In this document: in pieces, positions 47,854 through 56,713 of the stretch
How positions within the stretch are numbered: the stretch's first letter is position 1
Layout: each line of letters begins with the position of its first letter
Assembly (NCBI GenBank): GCA_963696675.1
Contig: CAVOLM010000030.1
Span: forward strand, 6,059 to 70,058
Length of the DNA stretch: 64,000 nt
DNA from: DATBVX01 sp963696675
Lineage (GTDB): Bacteria > Pseudomonadota > Gammaproteobacteria > Steroidobacterales > Steroidobacteraceae
Direction of reading: 5' to 3'
Notes under the pieces: model-generated
Told to the model about the DNA's origin: nothing
Seen by the model: only the letters and a program-made list of their open reading frames with translations
Database searches by the model: none
Position numbers and translations under genes: made by a program

Positions 47854-49038
47854 TTGACCGTTCCTGCTGTGTTGGCCTTGGAAGACGGAAGCGTCTTTCG
47901 AGGCGTTTCGATTGGCGCCAAGGGAAATACCACCGGCGAAGTTGTCTTCAATACCTCGATCAGCGGCTATCAGGAAATCCTCACCGATCCGTCCTACTGC
48001 CGGCAGATCGTCACTCTCACCCACCCGCACATTGGCAACGTGGGTGCCAACCCCGAGGACCTGGAGTCGGCCGCGATCTACGCCGCGGGACTCGTCGTGC
48101 GCGACCTGCCGCTCCTGGCGAGCAGTTGGCGTTGCGCTGAATCGCTCGCGAGTTTTCTTCAGCGCGGCAAGCTCGTCGCCATCGCCGAGATCGATACGCG
48201 CCGGCTCACGCGCATCCTGCGCGACAAGGGTGCGCAGGCTGGTTGCATCATGACCGGCGACATGATCGATGAGAGCGCCGCAGTGCGTGCGGCGAGCAAG
48301 TTCCCGGGACTGAAGGGCATGGATCTCGCCAAGGTCGTGACCACGCGTCGCCAATATCAATGGAACGAGGGCAGCATCTGGAGCGCCGAGGAGCGCAACC
48401 TGCCGCGTCCGGCCGCTCGTTTGCACGTAGTGACGTATGACTTCGGCGTCAAGCGCAACATCCTGCGCCTGCTCGCCGACTACGGGTGTCGAATGACAGT
48501 CGTGCCCGCGACCACGTCCGCAGAGCAGGCGCTTGCTCTGAATCCCGACGGGATTCTGCTCTCCAACGGGCCCGGTGATCCGGAACCGTGCGACTACGCG
48601 ATACGCGCCATCCAGGAACTCATGGAGAGCGGCGTCCCGGTGTTCGGCATTTGCCTGGGGCACCAGCTGCTCGGTCTCGCGAGCGGCGCACGTACCGTGA
48701 AGATGAAGTTCGGTCATCACGGCGCGAACCATCCGGTCCAGGATCTCGCCAGCGGCAGGGTTTTCATCTCCACTCAGAACCACGGCTTCGCGGTGGACGA
48801 GAGCACGCTGCCCGAGAACACCAAAGCGACGCATCGCTCGCTGTTCGATGGTTCGCTTCAAGGGCTGGAGCGCATCGACAAGCCAGCCTTTGGTTTTCAG
48901 GGACATCCCGAGGCGAGCCCGGGTCCGCACGACATGCAGCCCATGTTCGAGCAGTTCCTTTACCTCATGGTCAAGCGCTTGCAGAGCATCCAGCGCGCCC
49001 AGAAGGGGCAGCAGGGCAAGCGCCGCGCCGCCGAGTAG
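47854..49038 (+). CDS. carA: carbamoyl-phosphate synthase small subunit
   Basis: 394 aa from TTG 47854 with AAGGGG upstream. The N-terminal CPSase domain (LALEDGSVFRGVSIG) and the class I glutamine amidotransferase with Cys in VFGICLGHQLLGLASG and His-Glu in FGFQGHPEASPG. It supplies ammonia from glutamine to CarB for arginine and pyrimidine synthesis. A 97-bp gap to carB contains a CCTTCAC/GTGAAGG hairpin. Confidence 0.96.
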   Translation: MTVPAVLALEDGSVFRGVSIGAKGNTTGEVVFNTSISGYQEILTDPSYCRQIVTLTHPHIGNVGANPEDLESAAIYAAGLVVRDLPLLASSWRCAESLASFLQRGKLVAIAEIDTRRLTRILRDKGAQAGCIMTGDMIDESAAVRAASKFPGLKGMDLAKVVTTRRQYQWNEGSIWSAEERNLPRPAARLHVVTYDFGVKRNILRLLADYGCRMTVVPATTSAEQALALNPDGILLSNGPGDPEPCDYAIRAIQELMESGVPVFGICLGHQLLGLASGARTVKMKFGHHGANHPVQDLASGRVFISTQNHGFAVDESTLPENTKATHRSLFDGSLQGLERIDKPAFGFQGHPEASPGPHDMQPMFEQFLYLMVKRLQSIQRAQKGQQGKRRAAE

Positions 49039-49065
49039 GAGCAACAGGTGTACGAGGATCGCAAT

Positions 49066-49082
49066 CCTTCACGACGTGAAGG
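49066..49082 (+). other. small hairpin in the carA-carB spacer
   Basis: CCTTCAC-GAC-GTGAAGG, perfect 7-bp arms with a 3-nt loop, 27 bp after the carA stop. No T-run follows; it may stabilise or process the mRNA. Confidence 0.4.
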
Positions 49083-49135
49083 TGGACTGCTTGTGTCCGG
49101 GCCTCAATTCGTGACCTCTCTTCGATAGAGACAGC

Positions 49136-52100
49136 ATGCCGAAGCGCACAGACATCAAGAGCATCCTGATCATCGGTGCCGGTCCCATCGTGATCGGCCA
49201 GGCGTGCGAGTTCGACTATTCGGGCGCGCAAGCGTGCAAAGCGCTACGCGAGGAGGGCTATCGGGTCATCCTCGTCAATTCCAATCCCGCTACGATCATG
49301 ACCGACCCCGAGATGGCGGATGCGATCTACATCGAGCCGGTCAACTGGCGCACGGTCGCACGCATCATCGAGAAGGAAACTCCGGATGCGTTGCTTCCGA
49401 CGATGGGCGGGCAGACTGCGCTCAATTGCGCCCTCGACCTGGCGCGTGAAGGCGTGCTGGAAAAGTGGGGCGTGGAGCTGATCGCCGCCTCCCGCGAAGC
49501 AATCGACATGGCCGAGGATCGCGAGCTGTTTCGCGATGCGATGCGCGAGATCGGTCTCGAGGTACCCCGCGCGCGCATTGCGCACAGCATGGAGGAAGCG
49601 ATCGCGGTGCAGGCCGAGATCGGCTATCCGACCGTGATTCGACCGTCCTTCACGCTGGGCGGAAGCGGCGGCGGCATCGCCTACAACCGCGAGGAATTCG
49701 AGCAGATCGTGGCGCGCGGCCTCGATGCTTCGCCGACCAACGAAGTGCTGCTCGAGGAATCGGTCACCGGCTGGAAAGAGTTCGAGCTCGAAGTGGTGCG
49801 CGACCACCAGGACAACTGCATCGTCGTGTGCTCGATCGAGAATCTCGATCCAATGGGCGTGCATACCGGCGATTCGATCACCGTCGCGCCGGCGCAGACG
49901 CTGACCGACAAGGAATACCAGCGCATGCGTAACGCGGCGATCGCGGTGTTGCGCAAGATCGGCGTCGATACCGGCGGGTCCAATGTGCAGTTCGCGATCA
50001 ATCCCGGAGGATGGCCGGCTCCTCGTGATCGAAATGAACCCACGAGTATCGCGTTCGTCGGCGCTGGCTTCGAAGGCCACCGGCTTTCCGATCGCGAAAG
50101 TGGCCGCCAAGCTTGCCGTCGGGTACACGCTCGATGAGCTCAGGAACGAAATCACCGGTGGCGCCACGCCCGCGTCGTTCGAGCCCACGATCGACTACAT
50201 CGTCACCAAGATTCCACGGTTCACGTTCGAGAAATTCCCCGGCTCCAATCGACGCCTGACGACGCAGATGAAGTCTGTGGGCGAGGCAATGGCCATCGGG
50301 CGCACTTTCCAGGAATCGCTCCAGAAGGCGTTGCGAAGCCTGGAGACCGGCTGGGACGGCCTCGATCCGCAACTGACTCTGCCGCTGAGTGATGAATCGG
50401 CCGGCGTGCTGGCGCAGGAGCTGGCATCGCCCGGCCCGGACCGAATGCTGTTTGTTGCGGATGCATTCCGCGCGGGCTGGTCGCTCGATAAGGTGCACGG
50501 ACTCACGCGTGTCGATCCCTGGTTTCTCCGCCAGATCCAGGACCTGGTCGAAGAAGAAGGCAAAGTTCAATCCGGTGGGCTGGAATCACTCGAGGTGAAG
50601 CGCCTGCGGACGCTCAAGCGCAAAGGATTTTCGGACCGGCGCCTGGCGCACCTGCTCGGCATCGAGGAAGCCGCGATCCGCAAGCGCCGCCACAAGTTTG
50701 CGCTGCACCCGGTGTACAAGCGGGTCGACACTTGCGCGGCCGAATTCGCCACGTCCACGGCCTACATGTATTCGACCTATGAAGAGGAGTGCGAGGCGAA
50801 TCCGAGCGAGCGTCGCAAGATCATGATCCTCGGCGGTGGTCCGAATCGCATCGGACAGGGCATCGAGTTCGATTATTGCTGCGTGCATGCCGCGCTCGCG
50901 CTGCGCGAAGACGGCTACGAGACCATCATGGTCAACTGCAATCCGGAGACCGTGTCCACCGACTACGACACTTCGGATCGGCTGTATTTCGAGCCGCTGA
51001 CGTTCGAAGACGTCATGGAAATCATCGCCAAGGAAAAGCCCGAAGGCGTGATTGTCCAATACGGCGGTCAGACGCCACTCAAGCTATCGCGCGCGTTGGC
51101 CGCGGCGGGCGCGCCGATCATCGGCACGACGCCTGACTCAATCGATATCGCCGAGGATCGCGAACGCTTTCAGCAGCTGGTAAAGACCCTGGGACTCAAG
51201 CAGCCAGCGAATGCCAGTGCCCGCACCGAGGAGCAGGCAGTGATCCTGGCACGCGAAGTGGGCTTCCCCCTGGTGGTGCGTCCCTCATATGTGCTGGGCG
51301 GGCGTGCCATGGAAGTCGTGTTCAACGAAGAAGATCTGCGCGTCTACATGACCGACGCAGTGAAAGTCTCCAATGACAGCCCGGTGTTGCTCGATCGCTT
51401 CCTGGACCTCGCCATCGAGGTGGACGTGGACGCGATCTGCGACGGCGAGGAGGTCCTGATCGGCGGCATCATGGAGCATATCGAGCAGGCGGGCGTTCAT
51501 TCGGGCGATTCGGGCTGTTCCTTGCCCCCGAACGGCCTGAGCGCAGAGGTCCAGGTCGAGCTGAAGGAGCAGACCCAGAAGCTGGCCAAGGCGCTCAACG
51601 TCGTCGGCCTGATGAACGTTCAGTTTGCAATCCAGAGCGGTGTCATCTACATCCTCGAGGTGAATCCGCGCGCCTCGCGAACCGTGCCGTTTGTCTCCAA
51701 GGCAACGGGAGTGCCGCTCGCCAAGGTTGCCGCGCGCGTGATGACGGGCCGCAAGCTCAGGGAGCTCGGCGTCTCGGAGATCAAGACACCGGGCTATTTC
51801 TCGGTCAAGGAAGCTGTGTTCCCGTTCTCCAAGTTCCCTGAAGCCGACCCGATCCTTGGACCGGAAATGAAGTCCACCGGCGAAGTGATGGGCACCGGCC
51901 GCACCTTTGGCGAGGCGTACGCAAAGGCTCAGGCTGCCTCGGGCGTGGTGCTGCCGACGCGCGGAACCTGCCTCATCAGCGTGCGCGATCGCGACAAGCC
52001 CGGCGCCATCGAGCTGGCGCAGCTGCTGATCGCGCGGGGATTCGAGATCATCGCGACCGACGGCACGGAGAAGGCACTGAGCGCGGCGGGCATTGCCTGT

Positions 52101-52361
52101 CGGCGCGTGAACAAGGTACGCGAGGGCAGGCCGCACATCGTGGACATGATCAAGAACGACGAGATCAACCTGATCGTGAACACCACCGAAGGCAAGCAAG
52201 CGATCCGCGAGTCGCGGTCGATCCGGCGCGAGGCCGTGCATCGGAAGGTCACCTACTACACGACCGTCGCGGCGGCGCGCGCCACGTGCGATGCGCTCGA
52301 TCACCTGAACGAGGTGGAGGTGAACCGGTTGCAGGATCTGCACGAGGAGCGCGTGGCGTGA
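49136..52361 (+). CDS. carB: carbamoyl-phosphate synthase large subunit, one frameshift
   Basis: About 1074 aa after repair. Two ATP-grasp halves: the N-terminal carboxy-phosphate half (ILIIGAGPIVIGQACEFDYS; TLGGSGGGIAYN) and the C-terminal carbamate half (IMILGGGPNRIGQGIEFDYC; YVLGGRAMEVVF), then the MGS-like allosteric domain (CLISVRDRDKPGAIELAQLL). An extra G at about 50006 turns INPEDGRLLVIEMNPR into INPGGW; removing it restores the frame. The stop overlaps greA (GTGA). Confidence 0.96.
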
Positions 52362-52834
52362 AGCGGGCACCCATCACCTCGCAGGGCGCCGAACGGTTGC
52401 GCGCCGAGCTCAAGCGGCTCAAGTCCGAGGATCGCCCCAACATCATCAAGGCGATCGCCGAGGCTCGTTCCCATGGAGATCTGAGCGAGAACGCTGAATA
52501 CCACGCCGCGCGCGAGCAGCAGAGCTTCATCGAGGGACGCATCAACGAGATCGAGACCCGGCTCGCGAACGCTGAGGTGATCGACGTGACGAAGTTGCCA
52601 GCCAACCAGCGGATCGTGTTTGGCGCAACCGTGGACCTGGAGGACCAGGAAGACGGCGGACGAATTGCGTACCAGATCGTCGGCGAGGATGAGGCGGACA
52701 TCCGCCGCGGGCTCGTCTCGGTGACGTCGCCGATTGCCCGCGCACTTGTCGGCAAGAACCAGGGTGATGTCGTCGAGGTTGCGGCGCCCGCGGGCCTGCG
52801 CACATACGAGATCATCGCCGTCCGCTACCAATAG
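52358..52834 (+). CDS. greA: transcription elongation factor GreA
   Basis: 158 aa from GTG 52358, overlapping the carB stop. The N-terminal coiled coil has ITSQGAERLRAELKRLKSED and GDLSENAEYHAAREQQ, with the acidic tip residues that reactivate backtracked RNA polymerase; the C-terminal FKBP-like domain has SPIARALVGKNQGDVVEV. Confidence 0.96.
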   Translation: MKRAPITSQGAERLRAELKRLKSEDRPNIIKAIAEARSHGDLSENAEYHAAREQQSFIEGRINEIETRLANAEVIDVTKLPANQRIVFGATVDLEDQEDGGRIAYQIVGEDEADIRRGLVSVTSPIARALVGKNQGDVVEVAAPAGLRTYEIIAVRYQ

Positions 52835-52849
52835 GTCCGGCAACGGGCC

Positions 52850-53473
52850 ATGAAGCGCAGCAAGAGCAGCAGTCGCTGGTTGCAGGAACACGCCAGCGAC
52901 CCCTACGTGAAGCGCGCCCATCGCGAGGGCTGGCGTTCGCGGGCCGTCTTCAAGCTCGAGCAGATCCAGCGCGCGGAGAAGCTGCTGCGCCCCGGGATGG
53001 TCATCGTCGACCTGGGTGCCGCGCCGGGCGGGTGGAGTCAGTTTGCGGCGCGTGCCCTGCAGGGACGCGGCGAGATCTTCGCGGTCGATATCCTCGCGAT
53101 GCCTCACATTCCCGGCGTCACGTTCATCGAGGGTGACTTTCAGGATCAGGCGCTCCTCGACCGGCTGCTGGCGGCGCTCGGCGGGCGCCCGGTCGACCTT
53201 GTAATGTCCGACCTGGCCCCAAACATGAGCGGCATCGATGCAGTCGATCAGCCCCGCTCAATGAATCTCGCCGAGCTCGCCCTGGAGTTCTCGACCCAGG
53301 TTCTCAAGCCCGGTGGCGATCTGCTGCTGAAGGTTTTTCAGGGTGCCGGCTTCCAGGAATTGGTGCAGGCCGCACGCCGGCATTTCACCAAAGTGAAGCT
53401 GCGCAAACCCGATGCCTCACGTGCGCGCAGCGCCGAGATGTACCTGCTGGCGAGGAGCCGGCGGATGGTGTAG
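52850..53473 (+). CDS. rlmE: 23S rRNA 2'-O-ribose methyltransferase RlmE (FtsJ/RrmJ)
   Basis: 207 aa. SAM motif VDLGAAPGGWSQFAARAL; the K-D-K-E tetrad is carried by SRAVFKLEQI, VMSDLAPNMSG, LLLKVFQGAGF and SAEMYLLARS. It methylates U2552 of 23S rRNA (E. coli numbering). It precedes ftsH, the conserved pairing; 85 bp separate them. Confidence 0.95.
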   Translation: MKRSKSSSRWLQEHASDPYVKRAHREGWRSRAVFKLEQIQRAEKLLRPGMVIVDLGAAPGGWSQFAARALQGRGEIFAVDILAMPHIPGVTFIEGDFQDQALLDRLLAALGGRPVDLVMSDLAPNMSGIDAVDQPRSMNLAELALEFSTQVLKPGGDLLLKVFQGAGFQELVQAARRHFTKVKLRKPDASRARSAEMYLLARSRRMV

Positions 53474-53558
53474 GTTCTTCGAACGCCTGCCGAATCCACT
53501 GGTCGAATCTTTGCGAATTTTCCAGGTAATTCTGGCGCTTTATGTCGAGGACTGACTC

Positions 53559-55466
53559 TTGAACGACCTGACGAAGAACATCCTGCTCTGGGTCATCATC
53601 GCCGTCGTACTGCTGACGGTGTTCAGCAACTTCAGCCCGCGTTCGGGCGAGAGCCGTGAGATGGCCTACTCCACGTTCCTGCAGGAGGTCAAGGCCAAGA
53701 ACGTCGACTCCGCGGTGATCAAGGGCGAGATCATCGAAGGGACGAAGCGCGATGGAACACAGTTCCGCGTCTACAACCCCGAGACCGACAACAACGCGCT
53801 GATCGGGCTGCTCGACCGTGAAGGCGTGAATTTCCGTGGTGCGCCGCCCGACAAGCCGAATTTCCTGCTGCAGCTGTTCCTGTCCTCCTTCCCGGTACTG
53901 TTGCTGGTCGCGATCTTCATCTACTTCATGCGCCAGATGCAGGGCGCGGCGGGTGGCCGCGGCGCCATGTCCTTTGGCAAGAGCCGCGCGCGCTTGCTTG
54001 GCGAGGACCAGGTGTCGGTGACCTTCGCCGACGTCGCCGGTGTCGAGGAGGCGAAGGAAGAGGTCGTTGAGATCGTCGACTTCCTGAAGGACCCCGGCAA
54101 GTTCCAGAAGCTCGGTGGCAAGATTCCGAAGGGCGTTCTCATGGTGGGTGCGCCGGGCACCGGCAAGACCCTGCTGGCCCGCGCGATTGCCGGCGAGGCC
54201 AAGGTGCCTTTCTTCACGATCTCGGGCTCCGACTTCGTGGAAATGTTCGTGGGCGTCGGCGCTTCGCGCGTGCGCGACATGTTCGAGCAGGCCAAGAAGC
54301 ACGCTCCTTGTATTATTTTCATCGACGAGATCGATGCCGTCGGCCGGCACCGCGGTGCGGGCCTGGGTGGCGGCCACGACGAGCGCGAGCAGACGCTCAA
54401 TCAGTTGCTGGTCGAGATGGATGGCTTCGAAGGCAACGAAGGCATCATCGTCATCGCGGCCACCAACCGGCCCGATGTGCTGGACCCCGCTCTGTTGCGT
54501 CCCGGCCGTTTCGATCGCCAGGTCGTCGTGCCGTTGCCGGACGTGCGCGGCCGTGAGCAGATCCTCAAGGTTCACATGCGACGCGTGCCGCTCGCCGATG
54601 ACGTCAGGCCTTCGATCATTGCGCGCGGCACACCCGGATTCTCCGGTGCGGATCTTGCGAACCTGGTGAACGAAGCTGCGCTCTTCGCTGCGCGCGCCAA
54701 TCGGCGCCTGGTATCGATGGAAGAGTTCGAGCGCGCGAAGGACAAGATCATGATGGGCGCGGAGCGGCGCTCGATGGTCATGAGCGAGGAGGAGAAGCGC
54801 ATGACCGCCTACCACGAGGCCGGCCATGCCATCGTGGGCCTGAGCGTCCCGGAGCACGATCCGGTGTACAAGGTCACTATCATCCCGCGCGGCCGGGCGC
54901 TCGGCGTGACGATGTTCCTGCCGGAAGGCGATCGTTACAGCACCAGCAAGCGCCGGCTCGAGAGCCGCATCGCGACACTGTTCGGCGGGCGCATCGCCGA
55001 AGAGCTGATTTTCGGCGCGGAATCGGTCACCACCGGCGCGGCGAACGACATCGAGCGTGCCACGGAACTCGCGCGCAACATGGTTACGAAGTGGGGTCTT
55101 TCCGATCGTCTCGGACCGCTGACGTACACCGAGGAAAGCGGTGAGGTGTTCCTGGGCCGCAGTGTCACCCAGCACAAGCAGGTGTCGGATGTGACCGCGC
55201 ACGCGATCGATGAGGAAGTGCGCCGCGTGATCGACGACAATTTCCAGCGCGCCAAGGGGATCCTGACCTCGCGCCTTGAAACACTGCACTCGATGGCGGA
55301 AGCGTTGATCAAGTACGAAACCGTCGATGAAGAGCAGCTCAAGGACATCATGGCCGGCCGCACGCCGAAGCCGCCCAAGGACTGGGACGATTCGACGCCG
55401 GTGCCGACCAGCAAGCCGCAGGACAAGCCTGCTCCGGCGATCGGTCCCGCCGCGGGTCAGCACTGA
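53559..55466 (+). CDS. ftsH: ATP-dependent zinc metalloprotease FtsH
   Basis: 635 aa from TTG 53559, GAGG nine bases upstream. Two N-terminal membrane helices (about 6-25 and 103-123) flank a periplasmic domain. AAA+ has Walker A GAPGTGKT, pore FVGVGASRVRDMF, Walker B IIFIDEIDAVGRHRG and SRH RPGRFDRQV; the protease domain has zinc motif HEAGH near 419. It degrades sigma-32, LpxC and unassembled membrane proteins. Followed by a 409-bp structured noncoding region rather than directly by folP. Confidence 0.97.
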   Translation: MNDLTKNILLWVIIAVVLLTVFSNFSPRSGESREMAYSTFLQEVKAKNVDSAVIKGEIIEGTKRDGTQFRVYNPETDNNALIGLLDREGVNFRGAPPDKPNFLLQLFLSSFPVLLLVAIFIYFMRQMQGAAGGRGAMSFGKSRARLLGEDQVSVTFADVAGVEEAKEEVVEIVDFLKDPGKFQKLGGKIPKGVLMVGAPGTGKTLLARAIAGEAKVPFFTISGSDFVEMFVGVGASRVRDMFEQAKKHAPCIIFIDEIDAVGRHRGAGLGGGHDEREQTLNQLLVEMDGFEGNEGIIVIAATNRPDVLDPALLRPGRFDRQVVVPLPDVRGREQILKVHMRRVPLADDVRPSIIARGTPGFSGADLANLVNEAALFAARANRRLVSMEEFERAKDKIMMGAERRSMVMSEEEKRMTAYHEAGHAIVGLSVPEHDPVYKVTIIPRGRALGVTMFLPEGDRYSTSKRRLESRIATLFGGRIAEELIFGAESVTTGAANDIERATELARNMVTKWGLSDRLGPLTYTEESGEVFLGRSVTQHKQVSDVTAHAIDEEVRRVIDDNFQRAKGILTSRLETLHSMAEALIKYETVDEEQLKDIMAGRTPKPPKDWDDSTPVPTSKPQDKPAPAIGPAAGQH

Positions 55467-55470
55467 GATC

Positions 55471-55638
55471 GGCCTGGTCTGCGTGTGGTCTGGGGCTGGC
55501 TCTCAGCGCCCCGACACGAACGAGACATCATCGGCTGCCCCACGCGACATCTTTCGCGCTGCACTTCAACGTGTCATCGGCATAATCAAGCAAGAACGGG
55601 GGCACTGAGAGCCAGCCCCAGACACACGCAGACCAGGC
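55471..55638 (+). repeat. hairpin element, copy A
   Basis: The left arm 55471-55506 and right arm 55605-55638 are complementary over 34 of 35 bases (one extra G on the left). They enclose a 98-nt core starting CGCCCCGACACGAACGAGAC and ending AATCAAGCAAGAACGGGGG. The core shares three blocks with copy B: GACACGAACGAGACATC, TTCGCGCTG and CATCGGCA-AATCAAGCAAGA. Confidence 0.85.
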
Positions 55639-55671
55639 AAAGAGGCGCAAGCTTGCGCGCGGTCTTTCTTG
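55639..55671. repeat. palindromic hairpin between the two elements
   Basis: GCGCAAGCTTGCGC (55646-55659) is a 14-bp perfect palindrome, framed by AAAGA and TCTTT. It lies at the axis of the two facing elements. The T-rich end (GGTCTTTCTT) would let it serve as a weak rightward terminator for ftsH. Confidence 0.6.
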
Positions 55672-55827
55672 GCTCTCGTTCTGGTCGGGTGTTCGTCCCC
55701 TGAGCCCGTTCTTGCTTGATTTTGCCGATGGTACGATGCCGTACAGCGCGAACGATGAGCCTTCTGTTTCACGGGATGTCTCGTTCGTGTCGGCTGAGGG
55801 GACGAACACCCGACCAGAAGCGAGAGC
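55672..55827 (-). repeat. hairpin element, copy B, inverted relative to copy A
   Basis: Arms 55672-55706 and 55791-55827 are complementary but for one extra base and one mismatch. Their sequence (TTCTGGTCGGGTGTTCGTCC) is unrelated to the arms of copy A (GGCCTGGTCTGCGTGTGG). The 84-nt core, read on the minus strand, starts GACACGAACGAGACATC and ends AATCAAGCAAGAACG, as in copy A. Confidence 0.85.
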
Positions 55828-55875
55828 TTCTAACGAGACGTGCGGCGCGTGCTCCACGTTCTAGCTGAGCATCTC

Positions 55876-56713
55876 ATGCATCTGACTCTGCGGCGACAAG
55901 ACTCTCGATTTGAGCCGCCCGTGCGTGATGGGCGTCCTCAACGTCACGCCCGATTCATTCTCTGACGGCGGGCGATTCCACGACATCGGGCAGGCGCTCG
56001 CGCACGCCCATCGGATGATCGATGAAGGTGCTGCCATCATCGACATTGGCGGCGAGTCCACGCGCCCCGGCTCGAATCCGGTCGACGTCGACGAAGAACT
56101 GCGCCGCGTGCTGCCACTGGTCCGGTCGCTGGCCCCCAAGGTGAGCGTGCCGATTTCCGTCGACACGACCAAACCGCAAGTGATGCAGGCGGTCATCGAT
56201 GCGGGCGCGGGAATGATCAATGACATCCTGGCCCTGCGAACGCGCGGAGCGCTGGAAGTGGTCGCGGACTCCAGGGTGGCCGCTTGCCTGATGCACATGC
56301 AGGGCGAGCCGCGCACCATGCAGGTCGAGCCGCACTACGAGGACGTGGTGCGAGAGGTTCACGAGTTCCTGCGTCAGCGCCGCGATGCCTGCGAGGCTGC
56401 GGGAATCGGTCGCGACCGGCTCGTCATCGACCCTGGTTTCGGCTTTGGAAAAGGCGTGGCGCACAACCTCAGCCTGCTCTCAAACTTTGACCGATTTCTC
56501 GATCTGGGCGTCCCGGTGCTGGCGGGGCTGTCGCGCAAGTCCATGATAGGCACAATTACGGGCCGACCGGTCGATCAGCGTCTGCATGGCAGCATCGCAC
56601 TCGCGACGATTGCAATCCTCAAGGGTGCGCGCATCATTCGCGCGCATGACGTTGCACCGGCGGTGGACGCCGTCAAGATCGCCACCGCGGTGATCGGGGG
56701 AGGAGCGCAGTGA
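55876..56713 (+). CDS. folP: dihydropteroate synthase, probable frameshift near the start
   Basis: Condenses hydroxymethyl-dihydropterin pyrophosphate with p-aminobenzoate; the target of sulfonamides. Conserved VMGVLNVTPDSFSDGG, DIGGESTRPGS, VDTTKPQVMQAVIDAGAGMIND, DPGFGFGKGVAHN and GLSRKSMIG. The clean frame starts at TTG 55910, about 15 residues short of the family. ATG 55876 reads MHLTLRRQDSRF in the neighbouring frame and would complete the N-terminus if one base near 55905-55909 is extra. The stop overlaps glmM (GTGA). Confidence 0.94.

Larger units (their letters stand above)
55467..55875. other. structured noncoding region between ftsH and folP
   Basis: No gene. It holds two facing copies of a hairpin element (listed separately) with a palindromic hairpin between them. 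Reading frames across the conserved cores differ between copies, arguing against coding. Confidence 0.7.

Noticed and set aside
55528..55857. Small proteins encoded in the ftsH-folP spacer
   Set aside because: The two copies of the element read in different frames through their conserved blocks, and the stems dictate the codons; noncoding is the better reading.
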